From assembly GCF_947507565.1 (NCBI RefSeq), contig NC_089182.1, positions 2,728,001-2,792,000 on the forward strand: a stretch of DNA of 64,000 nucleotides, read 5' to 3'. The translations under genes were made by a program, and so were the position numbers. The notes below the pieces were generated by a model that made no database searches, was not told the origin of the DNA, and saw only the letters and a list, made by a program, of their open reading frames with translations. This document shows, piece by piece, positions 35,401-45,006 of this stretch (its first letter is position 1; every line of letters begins with the position of its first letter). This DNA is from Oscarella lobularis (lineage: Eukaryota > Porifera > Homoscleromorpha > Homosclerophorida > Oscarellidae).

Positions 35401-38400
35401 TAACGAGCGAAATCTATTGGTCGAGTTTAGCGGACGTTTCGAGCTCGCAATTCCAATCTCTCTCCGCCGCTTTGTCGCGCGAAATGGAGACGTTGTACGT
35501 CGGATTGCACGGCACGCAAAAAGTCGGCATTTCGTCGTTTCGACGAGCCCACGGCGAGCAAGTTTTCGTCTCATTTTCAATTATAAGTTACTCGGATGGA
35601 ATCGACGAGGCGACGGTGAACGAACTCCTATGGGTTCTCTATGCGGCGTCCGAGGACTATGGCTCGTTTCGAGTCAGAGATCTTCGTCTGGACGTCGACT
35701 GTTCGTCGAGTCCGTGTTTCTTGACGTCGACCTGTTCGGATTCGGCGTCGCGAAACTTCAGTTGTTCGTCGTGTCCGGGACCCAGTTTCTCCGGCAACGG
35801 AATCGTTTGCATTCCGCGCGAACGTCTCTGCACCGACGACAATTCCATTGATACGGATAACGACGGCATTGGGGATAATTGCGACAATTGCCCATATGTA
35901 TTTAATCCTCAACAAGATCAATGTCGTCAAGACGACGACTCCGCTTCGTGTCCGACGGAAATGTCCGACGACGTTTATTGGCCGCGAACGCTCAGCGGCA
36001 GAAAATCGAGTCGGCCGTGTCCGGCCGGATTGGTCGGCGTCGCGACGCGATCGTGCCGCAATGGGGAATGGCAAAAGACGTCGCTCGTCGAATGCGTGTC
36101 CGACGACGTCGAACGACTGCTGAGTCTTTACGAGGAACTCGAACGGGGAAAGGTTCTGCTCAAATCGGAGGCGATTGCGATGGTCGAACAATTGCGGGAT
36201 ATAACGGCGGACTCGTCGTCGGATAATAGCAACATCGAGGCGGCGATACGCGTCGCAATGGGCGTGATTCAATACGAAACCGATACCGTGTTGCAAATTG
36301 AGAATAGCCGATATGCGACCCAGGAGAAACTTTTGACTTCTCTCTTGGAAGTGATTAGCAACGTTTTGATGGAGAGCAGCGCCTACGCGTGGAGACGAAT
36401 TCAAGAGAATGGATCGTTGCCCGGTGCCGCTTCCATGATGAAAAGCGTTGAAGCCATGGCCGTGGCGGCGTCTGGAACCGAATTGGTGTCGTCGTTGCCA
36501 GGAGGCGAGATCACGTGGGCTGCTTCTCATATTGGTAATCGAATTTTGTATTTAATATGTTAATTAGTTATTTGTTTTTTCTTTTTGTTAGCGTTGCATC
36601 TGGTTTCGATGAACGATCGTCGTCGCAGCTTCGTTTTTCCGTCTGCGATTGTCGCTTTGCAGCCCTTGGGTCTGCTGAAGCGGGGAACGGGCGTGTCGCT
36701 CTCGGCCGACAATTTCCCATTAGGTAAAATTATATTTCATGTATGCGTTTCATCTATTATTTTCTTGCAGCGAAAGGCGTCGCTTTTGTCGCGTACAACA
36801 CGTTGCACAAGGTTCTGCCGTCGCTGTTCGACTCTCTGGGGAATACGTACGGTGTTTGTAGTGTTGCAACGTTCTGTCGTATATAGGCGAGACTGTCTAG
36901 GTCGGGTTGGTTCGTCAATTCGCCTATTATATCTGTCGGCGTTTCGGGGTCGAATCTGAACACGACCAAACTCGCGTTTCCCGTCAATTTGACTTTCGTT
37001 CACACCCAGGTACTTCATCGAGTCAGAATTACGTATTCAAATATTTTAGCCGTGTTTCTTCGTAAGGAATTAAACCGATCTTCAATTGAATGCGGCTTCT
37101 GGAATTTCAAAGACAAGTAATACGGCTCTTAGGCTCCTTTTTTTGATATAAGAACATATTGATATAGGCAAAATCCCGAGGGATCGTGGTCAACGAGCGG
37201 TTGTTCAGCTATCTCTACTACATCTACTAGTACCACGTGCCAGTGTGATCATCTGACTAGTTTTGCTGTTCTCGCTGCTGACAAGGTACGTGGGCAAAAC
37301 GTTGGTCAAATTCTCTGGTCATTGGTGGTTGTCCCTGTTTTAGAGTGGGTCTATTGATTTGGATTTATTTGTTATTATTGGTTGCTGCTTTACTATCGGA
37401 TGCTTGACTGTGTTGCTGCTGGTTTTGTACTGCTCTAGGTAATCGATTGAATTTTTATTAGCGTTTCCCTGCGGAACCGTTTTTTTAGAAAATCGAATCA
37501 AGATCGAATTGTCGTCTTCGCTAATTTCGATCTGGCAATGCTGTTTACAGAACTATTTTTTGTTATTGGCATTGGTCAAGAGAAAGCTGTAAGAATTTAA
37601 AAATCACAATCAATGAAGATGTAATCGCTTTTTTTTCAATAGGGAGTTTGCGTGGTCATGGCCGTGGTCTTGCACTTCTTTTGTACTGCTGTATTTGCTT
37701 GGGTAGTGGTGGAAATTTTGAACGTCTATTACATCGTGTCAGCGAAAGATTCGGAAAAAACTAAAATACCATACTATCTTGGTGTTGGCTGGGGTACGTT
37801 GGGATGTAACGCTATTTCTCTTCCAGTGGCATTAGAGTCTTTGTCTGCGTAGGTTTTCCGGCGTTGATAGTCGCAATTACAGTTGGAATACGACTGAATG
37901 CATATGAGGGAAATCTATAGTAAGTGTGCCAAGGGGGGTGGAATTCAAAGTCGCGAGACTTTTCTCTGTAGCTGTTTTCTCACACTTGATGATGACGTTA
38001 TTTGGGCGTTTGGAGTCGTCGCCGTTTTAGCTATTGCAGTGGGTCTTATTCTTACTTCATCGGCACAGTGTAGCAAATGCGGGGTCTTTTTTTCCGCAGG
38101 CGTTTTTCATTATATTTTGCATGATTTTTGATGGTCAAAAGAAGCTGAGAAAACGTTCGGATGCCGACGATGAAAAGTTGCCTTCGATCAAGTAAACTAT
38201 TTCGTTTTTTTAATTAGTTAAACGAATTGAATTTCCCCGTTTTCAGGCTTCCTTTAGTAGGCAGCGTCTTGACCCTCATCACTCTCATTGTTCTATTTGC
38301 AATTGGCTATTTCTATTTACCGAGAAGCTCGAGCTCGCTAAAATACGCATTTGGAACTTTCAATATTCTTCTCGTATGTCCCATCTCATTCATATGGCTA

Positions 38401-40032
38401 CCATTTCATTTACTATTTTGCAGGGTTTTGTCTTCTTAGCTTGTCAGATTCTTCAGGTATCGAAGGTAAGCGTCTAATTTTATTTAGACGCACGATCGTT
38501 ACAAGTAGTCTCGCAGTTGGTGAAAGCGAAGAAATCCATGCAGAATAAAAGGGGTCACTATCACGTCAGCAGTGCGCAGCCATCCGTAAATAATTGCCAT
38601 TCTCTTCCGGGTTGGGAAACTCATGACATATTTCTGTGCAGAGATCTATTTTGTCGGGAAATTTGGGTCACGATCGATCAAACAGATCTGTTTCCTTTAC
38701 AGGAAGTACGTTACATACGTCATACGAGCGTATTCTTGATCGTTGATTTAGCTTACAAGTCTCACGGAACCGTGCAAGCGTATCCAGTAGCAAATCCAAT
38801 GTATGGACACCACTGGGACCACGGTAGACCTTTCTTAGAGAATTCTATTCATAAATTATTTAGTTTTGATTATAGGTGAGCAATCGTATGACGAAATAGA
38901 CAACGATCGCGAAGAGGACTGGGACGAAGACGCTCTCCATCAGTTCCCCATATCCCAGCTGCAGCGTCACCAAGGAGACGGCGCCGACTGCGTCGACGTC
39001 ATGCATCAGGACGGCAGCGAGGAAATGCAACTGGGAAACGAATCCATAAGCGACGATAAAGCGTCGTACCCTATGGCAGACGACGCCGGTGTGACGTACG
39101 ACAAGGATTGGTTTGAAGACGAAGACTTCGACAACGATAAGCCGCCGCTTGAAGACGTCGCCGAAGAGCCGGAGGAATTTGATTTAGAAGAAATTCACGA
39201 ACGAAGCAATCGCGGGCGGGCGAGATATCCGCTTAGTGCCGTCGATTCTCCCGCTCGAACCAAAGGCACGTATCTGCAAAGTCCCGTGCACAAGAGTAGC
39301 GAGGAAAAGACGACGGTGAGTCCGATGACGGTGGAGATGTCGCCTGGAATCGAAGCCGGAGTCGTCGTCGTGAGGCAAGCGATCGAGACGAGTTCGCGCG
39401 AGAGTTCGATTCCTCATCAGAAGCCGCTTTGGTCGATGCCGAAACGTCGTGACGTCAATGACGACGACGATGACGACGATTCGAGTGTGTCCTCCTCCTC
39501 CTCCTCGTCGTCATCGTCTGCCGATTCGATGTCTCTTGGAAGGAATCGACGACCGGCGGGTTCGGGTAAGGGAAGACGTCAGCCGCCGCCGCCGCCGACG
39601 TCGGCCAAGCAACGACGTCGGCACGTCGCTGCTGTGGATGCCGGCGGGCAAATGTACGGAAGCGGCTCGTCACTTCATTCAGATTTCAGCTCATCCGGTC
39701 GCCGTCATCAACGAAAAGGAGGATCGATTCCTCGACATAATTCCGATAGGCGAAAGTATGGAAGACGGATGTCTCCCGGCGGCGCTGTTGCCGGCGGTGG
39801 AAGTCGGTCGAGATCGCAGAGCACCGAGGCGACTCCTAGACGCTACAAGGTACCGCGCTTTGACGAGCCAGCTGGCCAAATCTCCACGGACAGACGTAGG
39901 AAAAAAGACAGCAGAAAAGAGTAAGTTAAGACCCCAGCATGACGAGACTCTTCTCCTGGTACTAGCGCGTTAATTGCTTCTTCTTTCAGGGTAGAAATTA
40001 CTACGAAGTCGGACGTTAGTACGGCTGTATGA
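29415..40032 (+). CDS. CELSR: CELSR/Flamingo-type adhesion GPCR
   Basis: Twenty exons give a frame-consistent 3188-residue receptor of the planar-polarity cadherin family. Order: signal peptide at 29415 (MHRTIGIICGVLFASILSSS); nine cadherin repeats (29920-32740; linkers such as DANDNSPVF and DLNDNPPEI); three EGF domains; LamG (33440-33960); EGF; LamG (34309-34830); two EGF; paired laminin-EGF (35060-35370); an SEA-like domain (35377-35700); EGF; a thrombospondin type-3 segment (DTDNDGIGDNCDNCPYVFN); HRM (YWPRTLSGRKSS); GAIN; GPS (CGFWNF to CQCDHLTSFAVL, cleavage expected at HL/T); 7TM across short exons (37344-38465). The tail (38517-40032) is long, acidic and Ser-rich, ending STAV, a class-I PDZ-ligand pattern. 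An in-frame upstream Met at 29184 is less likely. The huge 4.3-kb first exon covers all cadherin repeats. Confidence 0.93.
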
Positions 40033-40152
40033 CTTGCGCGCGCATGATTTAGAACGATAGCGGAATCGAATCTTTTTTTTCTTGCTTTACCTTCGTTTTA
40101 GGTTTAAAGAGAAATTACACTGACAGTTTTATTAGAAGTACAGTAGTAAAGT

Positions 40153-42206
40153 CTATATCTGAACGGCGTCGCTTGGAAACCGGCGTCTGTAGATGTACGG
40201 ATAGACTCTCTGGAACTAAAAACCAGAGAATCGATGTATCAAAAGCTGTATCTATTCTATCTCTAGTTTACCTCTATTAGTTTCTTTTTCTTTTCCTTTC
40301 GAGAGAGCTGGGTGTTGGACAATATGCCGTCGAGAAGTTGAGAAATTGCCTCGTCGGATGCAGTCCTTGTTTGTTGAGTGTATTCCTCTTTAGAGATTTT
40401 CTGGCAGAATGTCTTTCCACTCATACCGTCACCATCAGAAGCCTGGTAATTGATTAATTGCATAATCAATAATTTATATCATATGTACCTTTATTCTATG
40501 TTTCACTTCCGCTTCTAAATCCTCTGGAACCTTAGGGACACAAGTCCACGTGGTACACTACTCCAATTTAATTAATATAATAGCTTACAGTGAAAATTTC
40601 AGTGTAATTGTCCAGCATGAAACTGATGAGCACTCTCACTTTATCCTGTTCGTTTTGAGAGGGTTTGGGACAACTTCTTAGTACCACCGATGAAAACATA
40701 GTCAGTAGCTTCATATAAAGTGTAGGTTTAGGATATCAATTATTAATTATCTACTAACCACGTGTCGGTTTGTTCTGTCTTTGCTCAGAGCGAATCTTCC
40801 TTCGACGCAGAGAAAACCCATGAAGGTGAAGAGATGGAGAAGTTGAGCGCGATTGCGCGGCGGCAGCAGAAGACTCGCGAGCTGGAGAGCCCGACCGGAA
40901 GTCGACTTGCCGCGCTGCATCAAATCTATAAAATCAAGTACGATTAATAAATAATAATTAATTATTAATCTTTATTATGTATACCTAGTATGGCGTTGTG
41001 AAGGCGGAACATGGAGAAGGGGATTAGCGATTGGGGAAGACATCGAAAATAGTCGCCTATGGCAACGAGAACGTCTTTTTCGAATCCTTCGTATATTGGC
41101 AAAGTGAATCCGCACTCTTCCGGATCGCCGTGAGGCCCTATAGGCGAGAAAAGGAGGTTCGACTCCCACGGGAAAGTTTACACAAGTGCTTGCATTTCTT
41201 TAGGAAGTCCATCGCCGAAAGGACCCAATATGGTAAAACGTCGTCGATCGCTGCCAGAGCAAACATACGTCGGATTCCGCGCGCTGCGGGGGCGCCGGAA
41301 GGAAGCTCTTACCTTTGCGGCACTCCGCTGGCGTGGCGGCGGCGTCTTCGACGAGATGCCGCGGTTTCGACATGAAGATCTTCGCTATGCGGTTCGCGTT
41401 CGAAGCGATGTGACGTCCATTGACTGCGTCCGACTCGAAGATGCCGTCGAGTTTAGGCAGATCGACGTAACGGAGGAGTCTATCGACGAAAAGAGAAGCG
41501 AGAAAGTCGCACCGGTATACGGGCGTGTCCGGGGCCCCGGATACCTTTCGAGAGTCACTTCTTTCCATAGACGACTGACGTCCTCCGGTATCGCCGCGTC
41601 GCCGAAATTCATCTCCTTCATCTCGATCGCGTGATCGGCGTGCGAATTCTCGATAATCATGGGAATAACGCTATCGTCCGCATCATCTTCTTCTTCGACC
41701 TCTTCCTCGACTTTCGCTCGTCGTTTTCTCTTACCCGGCGTCTTATCGAGCTTCGCGTGCGTATTCGCAACGACGACAGTCGACAAAGCGACGCGTCTCG
41801 ACGCCAAACGCGACGCCGGCGACGAAACGTGCGACTCGACGAACCGATACAGGTGCCCGTCGTCGAAAAAGCGCCCATTCGCCGTCTTGCGAACGTCTTC
41901 GACGATTCGCATGTCGATGAACTTCTGACAGAGACGCGTCGCCTGCAGACGGGTCACGTTTCCGAACGTCCCCGTCCATTGCATTTGATCGTATAGACAG
42001 TCGACCGCTTCGGTGCCCGTGAAGCTGTTTTCGTACGCTTTCAGTCGCCATCGATGTCGTTTCGTCGCGATCGATTCGCGAAACGACTTTACGAGGTTGT
42101 TCCACTAGATGGAGATGCTTTGGCATTCTTCCAGCTCGATTCTGTTTTCGTTTACCAGGCGAGTGGCTTTGAATTTGGGCTTTGGAGGGTCCTTTGCGCT
42201 CGTCAT
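40153..42206 (-). CDS. DEPDC1: DEPDC1-like DEP and RhoGAP-fold protein
   Basis: Relative of vertebrate DEPDC1A/B, cell-cycle regulated proteins with a DEP domain and a RhoGAP-like domain lacking the arginine finger. Early exons are 42206-42156, 42104-41545, 41479-41313, 41283-41182 and 41137-40985, followed by at least five more down to 40153. The DEP domain contains WNNLVKSFRESI, FTGTEAVDCLYDQMQW and FIDMRIVEDV with GRFFDDGHLYRF. The GAP-like half contains RLLRYVDLPKLDGIF, LPYWVLSAMDFLKKC, YEGFEKDVLVAIGDYFRCLP and LQLASLLLPPRNRAQLLHLF. The C-terminus keeps EAISQLLDGIL and YPYIYRRRFP. Shares a 1.36 kb upstream gap with the membrane-protein gene at 43563. Confidence 0.92.
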
Positions 42207-42244
42207 GTCCCCCCCTCAGGCCGAGTATCGCGGTCTCGCGTTCG

Positions 42245-42283
42245 AATGTTTTGCTCTCGTGTCATTGGTCGCTGTTGACGTAA
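42245..42283. promoter_or_regulatory. Shared 39-bp promoter-like element, copy A
   Basis: A 39-bp stretch containing ATTGG (inverted CCAAT box) and GTTGACGTAA (CRE-like half site), 38 bp upstream of the DEPDC1 start. It matches 43417-43455 at 34 of 39 positions. Direct regulatory function is inferred from position and motif content. Confidence 0.45.
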
Positions 42284-42484
42284 TGTCAATTCAATTAGTT
42301 AACGCGCGTTGTAGAATCATCCTGAGTTTCATTAGAGCGCAGCTGAATACGCTCAGGAGGGGTTTCATAAGCAGACGCCGCGCAAGCTGACGCATACTTG
42401 GTGCAGTAAGATTTTTGGTCTGAATTAAAAAATAGATTCTTAGGACAATATCACTGCAGCTTTCGAGAGTGAGTAGTGCTGAAT

Positions 42485-42860
42485 GAGTTTACCTTATTTT
42501 ATTGTCACAGGTACACACAGCTATGGACGTCTCATTTCCGATGTCGACATTCACCTCTGGGCCCCGAGGTGACTAAATAAAACCGGTCCCAACTCTTGAG
42601 CCAAAGAGGCTAAAACGTGGCTCGAACGCAGGGGATTCCATCCCCTACTCCAGTGGCATGAGTGATAAACTGCCACCCCACTTGGGCAAGACGCGGTGGG
42701 TTACAATAGCGGTCCCCCTGGAACCAGGCCAGCAGCACTCACATCCGAGCGCTGCTGGTCCCAGGCGTCCGAGCCGGGAGACTAAACAGGCTCTAACTCC
42801 GACGGGGGAGTAGTGAGGTTGACCCCCATCCACCCGAGGGTGGACACAGCAAAAGAAGAA
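42485..42860. repeat. Probable degenerate transposable-element fragment
   Basis: This GC-rich island contrasts with its AT-rich surroundings and holds self-complementary pieces such as GGGGATTCCATCCCC and GGCCAGCAGCACTC versus GAGCGCTGCTGGTCCC. On the minus strand CGTTCGAGCC resembles a tRNA B-box, as in SINEs, but no clear A-box is present. A 62-codon minus frame (42645-42833) has no recognisable domain. No second copy lies in the window, so the call rests on composition and motifs alone. Confidence 0.3.
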
Positions 42861-43416
42861 AGACCTCTGTGCAAAAAATTTTTTTCGGTTTTTCCGGTTT
42901 ACTTCCGGGTTTTATTAAATAAAAATAACGTTTTTCCCTCTACTACTGTGCAGTGCGCGAGCCGTTTTTGATTACGGGGTCTTACTCGGGACCCCGATCG
43001 CGAGATGCGCGCACACGCGAATTCTACTTGCAACAAGACGAGCAGCAATACATGCAGAAATATAAAGTCTAGTTTTCTCTGCATCCGGAGCCTGGGGAGG
43101 TTTGCGCAAATGCCAACTGGATAGACGCCTTCAAGTTCGAATCATGCCTAAGACAAACAATAGGCATACAGCATACGTTATTGTGCAAACTTTCTGCCTG
43201 AGGAATGATATGTAGCGGCAAATTAATTTATAAGACGGTAAATGATTGTCGAGTCTACAAAAGTACGGGAGATTTCCTTTGTTGGCCGCGTGATTCCCAT
43301 TGAGGTTGGGACCAATTTTTGAGTGACGTCTAAAAATACTTTAGTACAGTAGTGCACCGTTGAGCACGCATCACCATAGCGCAGGAATTGACCCCCAGGG
43401 AAACTATTGCGGATAA
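42861..43416. other. Intergenic stretch without recognisable genes
   Basis: AT-rich sequence with short frames under 85 codons on the minus strand only (42899-43084, 43223-43477), none resembling a known protein. No RNA gene recognised. Confidence 0.4.
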
Positions 43417-43455
43417 AATGTTTTGCTATTGTGTGATTGGGCGCCGTTGACGTAA
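43417..43455. promoter_or_regulatory. Shared 39-bp promoter-like element, copy B
   Basis: Counterpart of 42245-42283 in the same orientation, 107 bp upstream of the ATG at 43563, with ATTGG and GTTGACGTAA conserved. It is followed by AATTCAATTAGTATCAATTAAC, also similar to sequence after copy A. Confidence 0.45.
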
Positions 43456-43562
43456 GCCAGCCTACGTATGAAATCAATTAGACAGAGTAGCAATTCAATT
43501 AGTATCAATTAACAAACGGTGTATCAAACACTCGCCGTATCCTAGTGTCGAAGCGAGAAAAA

Positions 43563-44633
43563 ATGGAGCCCTGTGCGAACAACGTTCGTTCCGACGACCA
43601 ATCGGGCTTCCATTTGATCCCCACGTGGATGTGGGCGCTCGTATTCGTTCTCGTCGCCCTTCTCCTACTCACCTACGCGTCGATCGTCGTCTTGAAGATC
43701 ACGTCGCGCGCGCGCAAGGAGCTGCGACGTCGCAAAAAGGAAAAACGCGTCGTCGTCGCGCGTCGCGGCGGATCCGACGAGGACAGCGTCGCCTTGCGTC
43801 AATACGAAGTCTACACGGACTGCCGCAGCTCGGCGACGATCGACTCGCATTTAATCGCCGTCTGTCCGGGATTCTTCAAACGCGATTGCGGATGCCAAAC
43901 CGAGCCGCTGCCGGCGCCGACATCGTCGCGAGCGGAAGAGGAAGCCCACCTTGATGACGTGCGCGTCGATGGAGCGACGAGTCGAAACGCCGTCACCGGA
44001 TCGACGTCGATATCGTCGTTGGAGGAGGGGGAGGGGGAGAGGGACAGCATCGTTTCCGATCGCGACGTCGTTTCGCAGCTCACTGCGACCGGTTTGTATG
44101 GAAAAGCCGGCGAACCGACGAAGCTTCCGGCGAGAATGCCCGTCTTTCCCGGATTTCGGATCATTCAACGCGCCAATGCGGCGGGAGACGAGCGCACGCC
44201 TCCCGTCAAGACGTCGGATTTGTTCAAGTATAGTGTCAAGGAAGAGGAAGGCGTGGTGTTTCATAAAATCGATTTTGCCGCCGACGCCGTCAAGGAGACG
44301 AATACTCGGACGCCGCGACGCGTGCTTTCGGAATCGGAGACGGGGTCCCTGTTTACGGGGGCATCCTATTCGGATGTTTTCGGCGATTTTGAGAGTCGTA
44401 CCGATAATCATCCGGACGGCGCGTCGAATGTGAGCAATGGAAGTCTTGCTGGGGTTTCGACGGCGGGAAATGTTCATTCTTCGCCGCCGCCGTTGCCGTT
44501 GCCGTCGCTTGGTCATAGAGAGTGGTACGAGTCGTCGTCGCAGGAGCCGTCACGTCAAGGGAGTGAGAACCACGGCGATCCGGCAAAAGCAGCGCTTCTA
44601 AAGAAGAAGAAATACGTTGAAATTTCTTGCTGA
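43563..44633 (+). CDS. Single-exon one-pass membrane protein, unknown
   Basis: An intronless 356-residue frame. A short polar N-terminus is followed by one hydrophobic helix (WALVFVLVALLLLTYASIVV) and then a strongly basic stop-transfer run (RARKELRRRKKEKRVVV), predicting an outside/lumenal N-terminus and a long cytoplasmic tail without a cleaved signal. The tail is Ser/Glu/Pro-rich and low in predicted structure, with an acidic EEGEGERDS patch, a Pro/Leu SSPPPLPLPSL stretch that could bind SH3/WW domains, and a C-terminal EISC. Strong GC3 bias matches the neighbouring real genes. I recognise no family. The GTG at 43545 extends the frame, but the ATG at 43563 is the natural start. Confidence 0.7.
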   Translation: MEPCANNVRSDDQSGFHLIPTWMWALVFVLVALLLLTYASIVVLKITSRARKELRRRKKEKRVVVARRGGSDEDSVALRQYEVYTDCRSSATIDSHLIAVCPGFFKRDCGCQTEPLPAPTSSRAEEEAHLDDVRVDGATSRNAVTGSTSISSLEEGEGERDSIVSDRDVVSQLTATGLYGKAGEPTKLPARMPVFPGFRIIQRANAAGDERTPPVKTSDLFKYSVKEEEGVVFHKIDFAADAVKETNTRTPRRVLSESETGSLFTGASYSDVFGDFESRTDNHPDGASNVSNGSLAGVSTAGNVHSSPPPLPLPSLGHREWYESSSQEPSRQGSENHGDPAKAALLKKKKYVEISC

Positions 44634-44639
44634 AAAAGG

Positions 44640-45006
44640 ACGGATTTTTAGTATTAGAGATAGTATAGTATTGATACATGTACGTTTTTAATTATAATTG
44701 ATTTAGTAAAGTTAGCCTTTTTTAGTGCGGATCTTTTGTTTAGCAAGAACACGGCTTTAATTAAGTCTAGTTTATGAGCTCAGAACCGCCCAAATAACTT
44801 ACTCGACTCGAGTTTCCAACTGAAGAGTTCAGATTGATGGGTCACACAGAAAAAGTCTCACAAGAACGTCACCTACACTCCCACTGAAACAAATGAAGTC
44901 AAATTTGTAGCAGATTATGATAAATGTTAAAAAATCATAAGATGCTCCGCCTTCCTCTGTGGTGTACTTACGCCTGCGTGTTGGAAAGTCCCTTTGTTCT
45001 TCCTGG
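44640..45006. other. Intergenic region upstream of Ig/FN3 receptor
   Basis: AT-rich, with a minus-strand 76-codon frame (44829-45059) that overlaps the receptor signal-peptide exon and is probably chance. It should hold the receptor promoter; no TATA box identified. Confidence 0.4.

Noticed and set aside
34425-36530. Long minus frames opposite the LamG, SEA and HRM coding region
   Set aside because: Shadows of the CELSR coding exon; the forward frame has clear domains.
42645-42833. 62-codon minus frame as a gene
   Set aside because: It lies in a probable repeat fragment, has no domain, and low complexity explains the open frame.
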